Position numbers and translations under genes: made by a program. Shown here piece by piece: positions 8,306 through 17,423 of a stretch of 64,000 nt of DNA. This stretch comes from Desulfatiglans anilini DSM 4660 (GTDB lineage: Bacteria; Desulfobacterota; DSM-4660; Desulfatiglandales; Desulfatiglandaceae). Below the pieces are notes generated by a model, which was not told the origin of the DNA, did not search any database, and saw only the letters and a program-made list of their open reading frames with translations. The stretch covers positions 124,001 through 188,000 of the forward strand of contig NZ_AULM01000005.1 in NCBI RefSeq assembly GCF_000422285.1, read 5' to 3'. Numbering within the stretch: position 1 is the first letter of the stretch; every line of letters starts with the position of its first letter.

Positions 8306-10000
8306 TTATTTCACCGATTTTGGTCGTTTCAGGAAGGATTTATCGCGTTTTTTATAAGCAATCCCCAGTTTTTTCATTCTGCTTCTGAGGGTATTAGCAT
8401 TGACACCGAGAACCTCGGCAGCCCCTCCAGGACCATGGATTTTACCACGGGTCATTTCAAGGATATTTTCAATGTGACTTTTTATATTATCGTCCAATGC
8501 AATGGGCACTGAAGTTTTTTTGGGCTTCTGAAATAAAATATTTTGTTTGTTGACATATAGATAAGCTGCATCATCTTTATCAATATCTACGTTTACATGA
8601 TTATTCTGCGAAAGCGCTATTGTTTTTAATTCCGCAAATTTATTATTGCTTATTATAGAATTAAATTCTAAAGGTTCACCCCTGCTTAGAATAATGGAGC
8701 GTTCTATCAAATTTTCGAGTTCACGGACATTTCCAGGCCAATCATAGGCCAGAAGGGTTTCCATGGCGCCGGGCCTGACCAATGGGATATTTGCCATTTT
8801 CAAAGTATACGCCTTACGTATAACGAAATGCCGCACCAGTGCAGGGATATCTCCCTTTCGATCTCTCAAAGGCGGAATACTGACAGGGAAGACATTCAAA
8901 CGATACCACAGATCAGCACGAAATTGATTCGCCCTGACGTTGTGTAAAAGGTCGTTCTGGCAGGCTGCAATAATTCTGGTATTTACCGGAATCACTGCAC
9001 TCCCTCCGACACGTTCCAGTTCCTGGGTTTGAAGAACCCTCAGCAATCTGACTTGAACGTGCAAAGGCATATCACCGATCTCGTCAAGAAAGAGAGTGCC
9101 CTGGTCCGCGCGTTCAAAAAGCCCTTTCTTCGAGGAAACAGCTCCCGTAAAAGCCCCTTTCTCATGCCCGAAAAGCACGCTGTCAAGAACACCCTCTGGC
9201 AGAGCGCCGCAGTTCACCTTTATAAAAGGGCCATTTTTCCTCGGCGAATGCCTGTGAATGGCATTCGCGATGACTTCCTTACCTGTTCCTGTTTCACCCT
9301 GCAGCAATACCGGACTGTCCAAAGGTCCGACCAGATGCACCATCTCCATAACCGCCCTCCATGGGGCGGAATCCCCGACAATGCTGTTTTCAGCAAATTC
9401 ATTCAGTTTTTCACGCAAGTAACGGTTTTCGCGAGCAAGCATGTTTTTCATCTCGACAATCTCTTCATGCCTGCGAATATTAGAAATGGCAATGGTAAAA
9501 GGGTCTTTGAGCTGCAAAAACAAATGAGCATGCTCTTCAGTGTATCTATTCTTTCCAAAAGCATGTAAGGCGACTGCTCCAATATCTTGTTTGTCCATGA
9601 TCAATGGTAGAAGAAGCGTTGATGAAATGGGATCATTATAAAATGTATGCCACAAGTGAGATACAGGATTTTCACTTGTATCATTTATAAGCATAAATGG
9701 ATCATCCCCCAAACGCATTAATACACTCCTGTGCTCAGAAGGTATAGAAATCACATCATTCAGTCTTCTACCTCCGAAAACATCTACACGCGCTAAAGCG
9801 CGTAAGGCTGTGCAATCCCATTCTCGGTGTACAATAGACATGACATCCACAGGTAGAATCCTGCCAATATAATCAAATGACCTCTCTAGAGCTGTTTTTG
9901 GATCGAGAGTTCCGCATATTCGCAATGTTGCTTCTTTGTAAAAACGATCTGCGTCTACGCGATTTAGCGGAGTGTCTGAAGAGTGTATTTTGTTCATCAC
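8306..10000 (-). CDS. Sigma-54-dependent transcriptional activator with GAF domain
   Basis: 564 residues. N-terminal GAF-like sensor (about 25-180), a short coiled linker, then the AAA+ domain with Walker A GETGTGKE (235-242), the sigma-54 contact loop GAFTGA (282-287) and Walker B LFLDEIGD (303-310). The C-terminus carries a Fis-type helix-turn-helix (NTLRSRMKKLGI). There is no receiver domain, so the signal is probably a small ligand bound by GAF, as in FhlA-type activators. It is divergent from the oxidoreductase operon whose sigma-54 promoter is at 10474..10489, making that operon the likely target. Part of the linker region is unusually AT-rich. Confidence 0.93.
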   Translation of the reverse strand: MMNKIHSSDTPLNRVDADRFYKEATLRICGTLDPKTALERSFDYIGRILPVDVMSIVHREWDCTALRALARVDVFGGRRLNDVISIPSEHRSVLMRLGDDPFMLINDTSENPVSHLWHTFYNDPISSTLLLPLIMDKQDIGAVALHAFGKNRYTEEHAHLFLQLKDPFTIAISNIRRHEEIVEMKNMLARENRYLREKLNEFAENSIVGDSAPWRAVMEMVHLVGPLDSPVLLQGETGTGKEVIANAIHRHSPRKNGPFIKVNCGALPEGVLDSVLFGHEKGAFTGAVSSKKGLFERADQGTLFLDEIGDMPLHVQVRLLRVLQTQELERVGGSAVIPVNTRIIAACQNDLLHNVRANQFRADLWYRLNVFPVSIPPLRDRKGDIPALVRHFVIRKAYTLKMANIPLVRPGAMETLLAYDWPGNVRELENLIERSIILSRGEPLEFNSIISNNKFAELKTIALSQNNHVNVDIDKDDAAYLYVNKQNILFQKPKKTSVPIALDDNIKSHIENILEMTRGKIHGPGGAAEVLGVNANTLRSRMKKLGIAYKKRDKSFLKRPKSVK

Positions 10001-10175
10001 ATAAACCTATTTGAAGTAAAATAATTTGCATCGATTTAGCAGTCTTTGATGCGCCTGCGTAAGAAGATAGAGATCAGCTCAATTTCCTCTGGCAAGGCAT
10101 GCGTTCTTTACATCCGATTTCTTAACCTTGCCATAATGCGGTTGTCATCCTTGGCTTCGGAATTCGATGAATACG

Positions 10176-10197
10176 GTGAAATATTACCATATTTCAC
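10176..10197. promoter_or_regulatory. Perfect inverted repeat, candidate activator (enhancer) site
   Basis: GTGAAATAT-TACC-ATATTTCAC is a perfect 9+4+9 bp palindrome in the AT-rich gap between the sigma-54 activator gene and its presumed target operon, about 280 bp upstream of the -24/-12 promoter, a usual distance for enhancer binding. A related half-site, GCGAAATATCAC, lies at 10411..10422. Assignment to this activator is inference. Confidence 0.55.
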
Positions 10198-10473
10198 AAT
10201 TGGTTGCCAATCCAAAATGATCCTTTTCGCCCCTTTTCAAAGTCCGTCCACGCGTATCGTTTCTACTGGAGCGCGTAGAGATAAGTTATACAATTCCAAT
10301 TATTTGATAGATCAATCCGTCCTTCGGTTCCGGAAATGGATGCGCGCTCAAAAGCAGCTTGCGCACGAGGGCCAATCCTGGACCATTTATGAAATAAGAC
10401 AATTGAAATAGCGAAATATCACAATTCTAACTGGTTGAATATATAAGATATTGAAATTGTTATTGAAAGTATT

Positions 10474-10489
10474 TGGCACATTTACTGCT
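10474..10489 (+). promoter_or_regulatory. Sigma-54 (-24/-12) promoter
   Basis: TGGCACATTTACTGCT has GG at 10475..10476 and GC at 10487..10488 with exactly 10 bp between, the required spacing, and TGGCAC is the consensus -24 box. The -12 element is CTGCT against consensus TTGCA/T. It sits about 240 bp before the first gene of the oxidoreductase operon. No other credible promoter was seen in the AT-rich gap 10001..10726. Confidence 0.75.
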
Positions 10490-10726
10490 TACTTATCCGA
10501 ATAAGAAGAGCCGTGAAACTCTTCGGAACGGACCGTTCTAAAGATGCTGTCCCCTATGGCATGCAGAACCTGGAGGATCCCATTCTGAGGGGAGGAGTCT
10601 CGCTGCATAGAGATGTTTTTTGATGCGCCAAGGGGGGGCTTCCAATCCCGTATGCCGAATTCCCAAGTGCGGAAGAGTGCGGAATTTTATCGTGGATTTA
10701 TAAAAGCGATCAGTGAAGGAGGGGAA

Positions 10727-12193
10727 ATGATGCTGAATGAGGGGTTGGTGAAGATTGCGGGCGGCCACAACGTGCTGGATAGTCCCGATATCCTGAACGA
10801 CTATTCCGGAGACATGAGTTTTGCCGCCCGAACGCGGCCCAGATGCCTGGTCAGACCCGGGAGCGCAAAAGAAGTCCAGGAAATTGTCAAATGGGCGAAC
10901 GAGGAGAATGTTCCGCTCTTACCCATCAGTTCAGGCCCTCCTCACTTCCGGGGCGACACGGTCCCGCGCGTCGGTGGAACCGTCCTGGTTGACCTGACCA
11001 GGATGAAGAAGATCATCAGGGTTGACCAGCGGAACCGGGTGGCGATGGTGGAGCCCGGGGTCAGTTTTGACGAACTTCAGACTGAACTGGCAAAAGAGGG
11101 GCTGTCCGCCTATATGCCTTTGTGCCCCAGGAAATCGAAATCGGTCCTGACGAGTATCCTCGAGAGAGAACCTATCACAATGCCGGCGCATCATTGGGAC
11201 TGCACCGATCCGTTCCTATGCGGCGAGATCATCTTCGGAACCGGAGATGTATTGCGCAGCGGCGAGGCCGCAGGACCGGACAGCACAGAAGAAAAATGGA
11301 AGATCGGCAATTACCAGATCACCCCGTTCGGGCTCTCGCAGTTTGATGAGAACAAACTCGTCTCGGGCGCGCAGGGGACGATCGGCATCCTCACCTGGGC
11401 AACCATGAAATGCCGGATGGCATCCTCCTTCAGCAAGACATTCCTGGTGTCTTCTGAAAATGTTGCGCAGTTGTTCGATCTGATGTACCCGCTTTTAAGA
11501 AGTAGACAGTGTGATCATTGTTTCATCTTGAACGATCTCAACCTTGCCAGCTTGTTGGCGAAAGATGCAGATGAGATCCGATCCTTGAGAGAGAGCCTCC
11601 CCGCCTGGGTGCTGGTGGTCAGTTTCGAGGGGAATGGGGAACTGCCGGAAGAGAAGGTTGCGTGGCAGGAAGGCGATCTTAGAGAAATGGCTCTCAGGGC
11701 AGGGCAATTGAGACCGGTGACCACCCTCTCCGGGCTGAATACCGAAGAACTGTCTGCGGTGCTCTCCAAGCCTTCGGATGAACCCTACTGGAAGCTGAGA
11801 TACAAGGGCGGGTGCGGAGAAATCTTCTTCCTTACGACCCTCGATAAGACACCTGATTTCATCCAGGCCGCCTCTGGTCTAGCCTCCTCGCGCAGGTACC
11901 CTTCAACGGATATGGGCGTTTATATCCAACCGGTTGTCCAGGGCACAAGCTGCCACTGCGAATTCGACCTGTTTTATGATCCGGCGAACAAATCCGAAAC
12001 GGGAAAGGTGAAAGACCTCCTTTCTGAAGGGGTCGCCCATCTGGCGGACATGGGCGCCTTTTTCTCCAGGCCTTATGGGACTTGGGCAAAGACGGTCTAT
12101 GGCAGAGCCGCAGTGAGTTCTACCATGCAAAAGCAAGTCAAGCAGATATTCGATCCGAACAATGTCCTGAATCCTGGGCAGCTTTGCTTCTAA
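10727..12193 (+). CDS. FAD-binding oxidoreductase (FAD_binding_4, GlcD-like), first of operon
   Basis: About 489 residues. The N-terminal PCMH-type FAD domain shows RPRCLVRPGSAKEVQEIVKWA, PISSGPPHFRGDTVP and GAQGTIGILTWATMK; the C-terminus ends QIFDPNNVLNPGQLCF, the usual end of GlcD/D-lactate dehydrogenase-like proteins. It likely oxidises a hydroxy acid or alcohol, passing electrons to the following Fe-S protein and ETF. AGGAGG precedes a double ATG (10727 and 10730); an in-frame ATG at 10613 would add 38 residues but lacks a good site. The FAD-loop sequence SSGPPHFRG departs from the common GGGT pattern. Confidence 0.85.
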   Translation: MMLNEGLVKIAGGHNVLDSPDILNDYSGDMSFAARTRPRCLVRPGSAKEVQEIVKWANEENVPLLPISSGPPHFRGDTVPRVGGTVLVDLTRMKKIIRVDQRNRVAMVEPGVSFDELQTELAKEGLSAYMPLCPRKSKSVLTSILEREPITMPAHHWDCTDPFLCGEIIFGTGDVLRSGEAAGPDSTEEKWKIGNYQITPFGLSQFDENKLVSGAQGTIGILTWATMKCRMASSFSKTFLVSSENVAQLFDLMYPLLRSRQCDHCFILNDLNLASLLAKDADEIRSLRESLPAWVLVVSFEGNGELPEEKVAWQEGDLREMALRAGQLRPVTTLSGLNTEELSAVLSKPSDEPYWKLRYKGGCGEIFFLTTLDKTPDFIQAASGLASSRRYPSTDMGVYIQPVVQGTSCHCEFDLFYDPANKSETGKVKDLLSEGVAHLADMGAFFSRPYGTWAKTVYGRAAVSSTMQKQVKQIFDPNNVLNPGQLCF

Positions 12194-12217
12194 GAAGAGA
12201 AGGGAGGAAGTTGAAAG

Positions 12218-13492
12218 ATGGAACTGAAAGATTTTGAACATGACATGCAAAGATGCTCCAGATGTTCATACTGTAAATGGATACCCTACGAAAACCAGCA
12301 GAATATGGATTTCATAAAGGGCTGCCCCTCAGCCGCCCGATACAATTTCCACGCCTATGCGGCGAGTGGCAAGTGGAACATGAGCTATTCGTTCCTGCAA
12401 GGCCGGATCGATTACTCCGATGCCTTCCAGGATGCGGTGTATCGCTGCCAGATGTGCGGCAACTGCGATGTATCTTGCAAAGTGGTTCAAGACATCGAAC
12501 CGCTCGAGCATATGCAGACGCTTCGCATGAAATTTGTCGAAGACGGCCAGATTCTGCCGGAGCACATGCTTTTCATCGATAATCTAAAAAAAGAAGACAA
12601 CATGATGTTGGCCAAAAAGGCTGACAGGGGAAAGTGGGCTGAAGGTATCCGCGTCAAAAACCTCAATAAGGAGAAGGCGAAAGTGGCGTATCGCGCCGGA
12701 TGCAGATATGCCTACGATGATGAATTGTGGCCTATAGTCCGCGGGGGGTTGCAGATTCTTCTCGATGCGGGCGTCGATGTGGGGATCTGGGGTGATGAAG
12801 AGGTATGCTGCGGCGGCCGATCCTATCAGTGGGGATATACCGGTGAGATCATGAAATATGCGGAGCATACCATGGAAGCCCTGAAAGCCGCCGGGGTGGA
12901 AATACTGGTCAATCCCTGTTCAGATTGTTACCAGGCCTACAAAGTGCTCTACGACAAAATAGGCAGGAAGCTGGATGTGGAGGTCCTTCACATCACGGAA
13001 TACCTGCATCGTTTGATAAAGGATGGAACCATCGAATTTACCAAAGAAGTGCCCATGACCGTCACCTATCATGATCCTTGCCATTTGGGAAGACTCGCGG
13101 AGCCGTGGGTCCATTGGAAAGGAAAAGAGGTCAAGGTCATGGGGCAGATGATCTGCCATGAACCCCCCAAGAAATATCGACGGGGGGCCAACGGGGTCTA
13201 TGACATTCCGAGGGAGATTCTGAAAAGCATCCCTGGTCTGAAACTGGTCGAGATGCACAGGATCAGGGAATCCGCCTGGTGCTGCGGCGCCGGTGGTGGG
13301 GTCAAGGAGGCCTATCCTGAATTTGCAACCTGGACCGCTGCCGAAAGGCTCAAGGAGGCCAGATCCGTGGGAGCAGGAGCGATGGCCACCGCCTGCGGCT
13401 GGTGCAAACGGAATTTCTTGGACGCGATGGAAGAGGGCGCGGACCGCATCGAAATCTATGACATCATAGAACTGATCCAAAAAGCTATGTGA
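12218..13492 (+). CDS. Fe-S protein with two CCG domains (GlpC/HdrD-like)
   Basis: 424 residues. N-terminal cysteine motifs CSRCSYCKW and CQMCGNCDVSCK suggest ferredoxin-like 4Fe-4S sites; two cysteine-rich CCG blocks follow (EVCCGGRS with NPCSDCYQ near 190-235, and HDPCHLGR with WCCGAGGG and TACGWCKRN near 285-405), the HdrD/GlpC/LutA fold that can bind an unusual 4Fe-4S cluster. It likely carries electrons from the flanking FAD oxidases toward ETF or quinone. GGAGG lies 10 bp before the ATG; 24 bp after the previous stop. Confidence 0.88.
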   Translation: MELKDFEHDMQRCSRCSYCKWIPYENQQNMDFIKGCPSAARYNFHAYAASGKWNMSYSFLQGRIDYSDAFQDAVYRCQMCGNCDVSCKVVQDIEPLEHMQTLRMKFVEDGQILPEHMLFIDNLKKEDNMMLAKKADRGKWAEGIRVKNLNKEKAKVAYRAGCRYAYDDELWPIVRGGLQILLDAGVDVGIWGDEEVCCGGRSYQWGYTGEIMKYAEHTMEALKAAGVEILVNPCSDCYQAYKVLYDKIGRKLDVEVLHITEYLHRLIKDGTIEFTKEVPMTVTYHDPCHLGRLAEPWVHWKGKEVKVMGQMICHEPPKKYRRGANGVYDIPREILKSIPGLKLVEMHRIRESAWCCGAGGGVKEAYPEFATWTAAERLKEARSVGAGAMATACGWCKRNFLDAMEEGADRIEIYDIIELIQKAM

Positions 13493-13508
13493 AGGAGGGT
13501 AGATCGAG

Positions 13509-15110
13509 ATGGCGTTAACGGATATCGAATACATGGCCTTGGAGGATTGTGTCGGCCCTGAGAACATCACGCGTGAACCGGCTATCCTTGATACCTACAA
13601 CCAGTGCTGGGGGCATAAAGCCGTATTTGACCAGAAGTTTTCAACACGTCCGGCTGCGGTGGTCCTGCCGGGAAGCGCGAAGGAGTGTCAGGCCGTCATT
13701 AGAGTGTGCAATAGATACCATATTCGCTTCAAACCCTTTTCTTCCGGATTTGAAATCATTTCTCTCGCTCTCGAAAACGAAAAGAGCATCCTTTTGGATC
13801 TCAAAAGGATGGACCGGATCATCGAAATAGACGTCAAAAACATGCACGCGGTGGTGGAACCCTACGTCAATATATACAGGCTGCAAAGAGAAGCCATCAA
13901 TTATGGTTTGACGGTTGGATCTATCGGGGCGGGACCCAGCGCCGGGGTGATAGCCGGCTCCTGCTGCCACTTCGGTGCGGGGACCACGATGGTCAGCACC
14001 GGGGGCCTTGGCCGTAATGTCCTTGGCGTGGAATGGATCCTGCCGACCGGAGAGATTTTTCTGACAGGTTCGGCGGAGACAGGCGCCGGCTGGTTTTCCG
14101 CCGATGGGCCTGGGCCGAGTATGAGAGGGATTTTGCGGGGTCGCTCAGGTGCGAATGGCGGACATGGAATCATTTCGAAGGTGAGCGTGAAGCTTTACCC
14201 GTGGCATGGAAGTCCAGATCTGAAATTTGAGGCGGAGCCGGGTCGGCCGCCTTCGGCAAAGTGTTTGACGCAGGTTCCGGAGATGTACAAAACGTTCGTC
14301 ATCCTGTTTCAAAGCCAGGATCAAATGTTCGAAGCGTTGAGCAGAATCGGGAGGGCGGAGCTTGCCTCGGCTCTCATGGGTGCCCTCATGTTCCCGTATG
14401 GTGAAGGAAATGACGAACAGTGGCAGGCGATACAGGAGATGCGTGAAGCCGGCATGAACTTCACTGAAGTAGCCAGCAAAGGAGTGGCTCTGGTCATTGG
14501 CGCCGAGACAAAGCGGGGGCTCGAATATCGTGAGAAATGTCTTCTGAAGATCGCCGAAGAAATGGGTGGCCATCCATTGCCCTTGCCCCCGTCCGAGCAG
14601 GCCCGGTTCTTTTCTGCAGCCACCTGGCACTTCGGTTTTGTTACTGCCGCATTCAGGCGCACGGGAGATTTCTTCGTCTCTCCCACCGGTGACGGCAGCC
14701 CCGACATGATGCTGAACCTGAGAAAGGAAGCAGAACGGCTGCTTCAACCCTATATGGACAAAGGATTGCTTCAGCAGCTCGGCACCGCCGAGATGTTCCT
14801 TATCCCGAGCGAGCACAGCTCTGTCGGTTTTCATGAGGAAAATGTTTCATTCTATGATCCCTGGGATGCCGATTCGCTTCAGGCCCTCCGAGAGGTCGCC
14901 CAGGCCTCAGAGGATCCGAACGGTGATTTCAGACGCTTCGGGGTGCCCCATCTTGGGGGAGGTCTTCAGGTTGAATTCAAGAGTCATGTCCATCAGAACT
15001 GGGGGCCTATCTATGACCATTATGACGTTTGGCTCAGGAAGATCAGGGATATGCTCGACCCCAACGATGTCGGGGACTGGTCTGGCTATATCCCAGCGAT
15101 TTTTCCATAG
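13509..15110 (+). CDS. FAD-binding oxidoreductase (VAO/GlcD-like), second of operon
   Basis: 533 residues, FAD_binding_4 fold: STRPAAVVLPGSAKECQAVI, then KPFSSGFE as pyrophosphate loop, VVEPYVNIYRLQREA, and GAGPSAGVIAGSCCHFGAG. The C-terminus (IRDMLDPNDVGDW) matches the vanillyl-alcohol-oxidase/lactate dehydrogenase superfamily. It differs strongly from the first FAD protein, so this is not a recent duplication. Together with the Fe-S protein and ETF it resembles the FAD oxidase-Fe-S-ETF modules of sulfate reducers. Substrate unknown. GGAGGG precedes ATG 13509, 16 bp after the previous gene. Confidence 0.87.
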   Translation: MALTDIEYMALEDCVGPENITREPAILDTYNQCWGHKAVFDQKFSTRPAAVVLPGSAKECQAVIRVCNRYHIRFKPFSSGFEIISLALENEKSILLDLKRMDRIIEIDVKNMHAVVEPYVNIYRLQREAINYGLTVGSIGAGPSAGVIAGSCCHFGAGTTMVSTGGLGRNVLGVEWILPTGEIFLTGSAETGAGWFSADGPGPSMRGILRGRSGANGGHGIISKVSVKLYPWHGSPDLKFEAEPGRPPSAKCLTQVPEMYKTFVILFQSQDQMFEALSRIGRAELASALMGALMFPYGEGNDEQWQAIQEMREAGMNFTEVASKGVALVIGAETKRGLEYREKCLLKIAEEMGGHPLPLPPSEQARFFSAATWHFGFVTAAFRRTGDFFVSPTGDGSPDMMLNLRKEAERLLQPYMDKGLLQQLGTAEMFLIPSEHSSVGFHEENVSFYDPWDADSLQALREVAQASEDPNGDFRRFGVPHLGGGLQVEFKSHVHQNWGPIYDHYDVWLRKIRDMLDPNDVGDWSGYIPAIFP

Positions 15111-15551
15111 GCATTTCGCTGGCAACCGGGCATCGGAACGCGGGTAAACAGTAACTCCGATGCGCCAGTGAGCTTTTCATGAGGAAGAGGAGCGGCAGTT
15201 GGCTTTAGCGGTAATGTGCACGCACCGCTGGAGCCGCACTGCGAATGCACGCTGCAATCGAAAGATGGCGACCATCTGCACTTCCAGCCCCTGATAGAGA
15301 ACATACGGATTTTTTGTGGACATTTTGATTCCGATCATTTCATCGGCTTGGAAGGAAATCCACGCGAATTCCGCGCTCCAAGATTCCGGAAATTTGAGAA
15401 CCGGATGAGCTCTGTACTATGCGGGAGGACATGCAACAGAATCTGAAAGGACATTGGAGATGAGAAAATCAGTCAATATCAATAGGGCTTTCCATCGATT
15501 CGAATCAGGGGATAAGCCCGCCGCCTGCTCAATATTCAAAGGAGCCTAGCC
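15111..15551. other. 441 bp gap inside the operon, no confirmed gene
   Basis: Separates the second FAD oxidase from etfA on the same strand. A 76-codon frame from GTG 15216 to 15446 encodes a Cys/His-rich peptide (PHCECTLQ, IRIFCGHFDSDHF), but it has no ribosome site, no ATG start and no recognised family, so it may be chance or a gene remnant. No terminator or strong hairpin was seen; a good AAGGAG ribosome site for etfA ends the gap. Confidence 0.35.
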
Positions 15552-16541
15552 ATGGGACAGGATCGGATTCTTGTTTTAATGGAGCATGAAAACGGCGGCT
15601 TGGCCCCCATTTCATTGAAGCTGCTGACGGTTGGAAAGGCGCTTGCGGAAGGCTGCAGCGGAGTCCTCTGCGGGTGTGTCATGGGGCGCGCGCCTGGTGA
15701 CGTTTCGGAGGAAACAGCCCTTTACGTGGACGAGGTGTACACGCTCGATGACGCGAACTTCTCATCCTACCAGGCCGATCTTTATGCCTCGGCCTTGGAA
15801 ACCCTGGTAAAGGCCGTCAAACCATCCGTCCTGCTGATGAACCACAGTTACGAAAATGTGGAGCTTGGGCCGAAGGTTGCCCACAGGTTCAACAGTGAAT
15901 TCGTCCCCGATTGTGCGGAAGTGGAGTGGGGGGAAGAGGGCAGGCTCCTTTGCACCAAGCCGGTTTACGGCGGCCGCGCCATCGCTGTCATCGGAGTTCA
16001 CGGCGTGCCCGGCGTGGCCACCATGAGGTGTATGACACAAGAACCTCTTCCCCGCCAAGGCGCGGAGGGGAGAATCATCCTATTCGATGTTGCGCTGGAT
16101 TCCTCCCTCGCCCGGTCAGAGACCCTCTCCGTGGTGGAGGGGGAGAGCGTCAACCTCGGGGGGGCCGAAGTCATCGTCTCGGGAGGCAGAGGCATTGGTA
16201 GCGTGGAAGGGATCGAGCAGTTGCAGAAACTGATCCATCTTCTGCACAAGCGCTTCGGGGCGGTGGAGCTTGGAGCGAGCCGTCCGCTCGTCGACAACGG
16301 CCTCCTCCCGCACGCTCGTCAGGTCGGCCAGACGGGGGAGCGGGTGAGTCCGCAGATCTACTTTGCGATCGGTATATCGGGTTCCACCCAGCATCTCTCG
16401 GGGATGATCGGGTCTCGAAAGATCGTGGCCATCAACCAGAGCGATGAGGCCCCCATCTTCGGGGTTTCGGATTATGGGGTTGTCGGCCGGTATGAAGAGG
16501 TGCTTCCCGGGTTTATGCGGAAGCTGGAGGAGATGGTATGA
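15552..16541 (+). CDS. etfA: Electron transfer flavoprotein, alpha subunit
   Basis: 329 residues. N-terminal ETF domain, then the C-terminal FAD domain with GASRPLVDNG, GQTGERVSPQIYFAIGISGS, QHLSGM and AINQSDEAPIF, all diagnostic of EtfA. It forms a heterodimer with EtfB and takes electrons from flavin dehydrogenases in the cytoplasm. AAGGAGCC lies just before ATG. It overlaps etfB by 4 bp (ATGA). The alpha-before-beta order and its place after FAD oxidase/Fe-S genes suggest a dedicated ETF rather than one for beta-oxidation. Confidence 0.95.
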   Translation: MGQDRILVLMEHENGGLAPISLKLLTVGKALAEGCSGVLCGCVMGRAPGDVSEETALYVDEVYTLDDANFSSYQADLYASALETLVKAVKPSVLLMNHSYENVELGPKVAHRFNSEFVPDCAEVEWGEEGRLLCTKPVYGGRAIAVIGVHGVPGVATMRCMTQEPLPRQGAEGRIILFDVALDSSLARSETLSVVEGESVNLGGAEVIVSGGRGIGSVEGIEQLQKLIHLLHKRFGAVELGASRPLVDNGLLPHARQVGQTGERVSPQIYFAIGISGSTQHLSGMIGSRKIVAINQSDEAPIFGVSDYGVVGRYEEVLPGFMRKLEEMV

Positions 16542-17335
16542 AAACGCTCACGATCATTGTCTGTCTCAAGACGGTCTCCGATCCGGAGGGCCCCATCTCG
16601 GCTTTCGAGGTTCAGCCGGAGGAAAAACGCGTCCTGGCGAAAGGGATCCCACCGGTCATCAACCCCTATGACGAGAATGCGCTGGAGCTCGCCCTTCGGC
16701 TTAAAGATCGTTGGCGAAGCAGAATCGTCGCGATCAATGTCTCCGCGAAAGCGGTTGCTGCGGTGCTGAAAAAGGCCCTGGCAGTGGGGGTGGATGATCT
16801 GATCCTGGTCGAGAACCCCGCCTTCGATGATTTGACGAGCGAAGCCGCTGCCAGGGTGCTTTCCGCGGCGGTTGAAAAGGTAGGGGAATACGACCTGATC
16901 CTCACCGGCAGGCAGAGCGCCGACTGGGACTCCGCGCAGACGGGCCTTCTGCTGGCGGAGATGCTTGCCATCCCGGCGATCAACCTTGTGAAGGGCGCCG
17001 AGATTCTGGAAGGCCGGGTCGAGGCGGAAAAGCTCAGACGCATAGGCTTCGAAACGGTGCGCGCCTCTCTGCCGGCCCTCCTCACGGTGAGCAGCGAAGC
17101 GGGTGAGCTCCGGATGCCTTCCATCAAGGCGGTGCTCGAGGCCCGCAAGAAGCCCCTGACAAAGTGGACCGTGCAGGATCTCGTTTTAGATGTCACCGCC
17201 CTCAGGACAAGAAACATCGTGTCGCTCTCAGCGCCTCCTTCGACTGCCAGACAGTGCGTTTTTATCGAAGGAGGCTCAGCGGAGGAGAAGGGGGAAGATC
17301 TTGCGCTGAGGCTGAGGCAGGACGGTCTGATATAA
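16538..17335 (+). CDS. etfB: Electron transfer flavoprotein, beta subunit
   Basis: 265 residues, with the EtfB start TIIVCLKTVSDPEGP, INPYDENALELALRLKDR and the signature VEKVGEYDLILTGRQSADWDSAQTG around residues 110-135. Partner of EtfA. Coupling is translational, through the 4 bp overlap with etfA. Whether it belongs to the simple or the bifurcating ETF class cannot be decided by eye. Confidence 0.94.
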   Translation: MKTLTIIVCLKTVSDPEGPISAFEVQPEEKRVLAKGIPPVINPYDENALELALRLKDRWRSRIVAINVSAKAVAAVLKKALAVGVDDLILVENPAFDDLTSEAAARVLSAAVEKVGEYDLILTGRQSADWDSAQTGLLLAEMLAIPAINLVKGAEILEGRVEAEKLRRIGFETVRASLPALLTVSSEAGELRMPSIKAVLEARKKPLTKWTVQDLVLDVTALRTRNIVSLSAPPSTARQCVFIEGGSAEEKGEDLALRLRQDGLI

Positions 17336-17423
17336 CGGATTGAGGTTGAACCATTCTTATGAGTGGATTGCTTGTTCGAACTCTCGCTTGGAGTTTTTCA
17401 CGACTTATGGAAAGGCGGTGCTC

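Noticed and set aside
15216-15446. 76-codon Cys/His-rich plus-strand frame between the FAD oxidase and etfA
   Set aside because: GTG start without ribosome site and no family resemblance; kept only as a note in the gap description.
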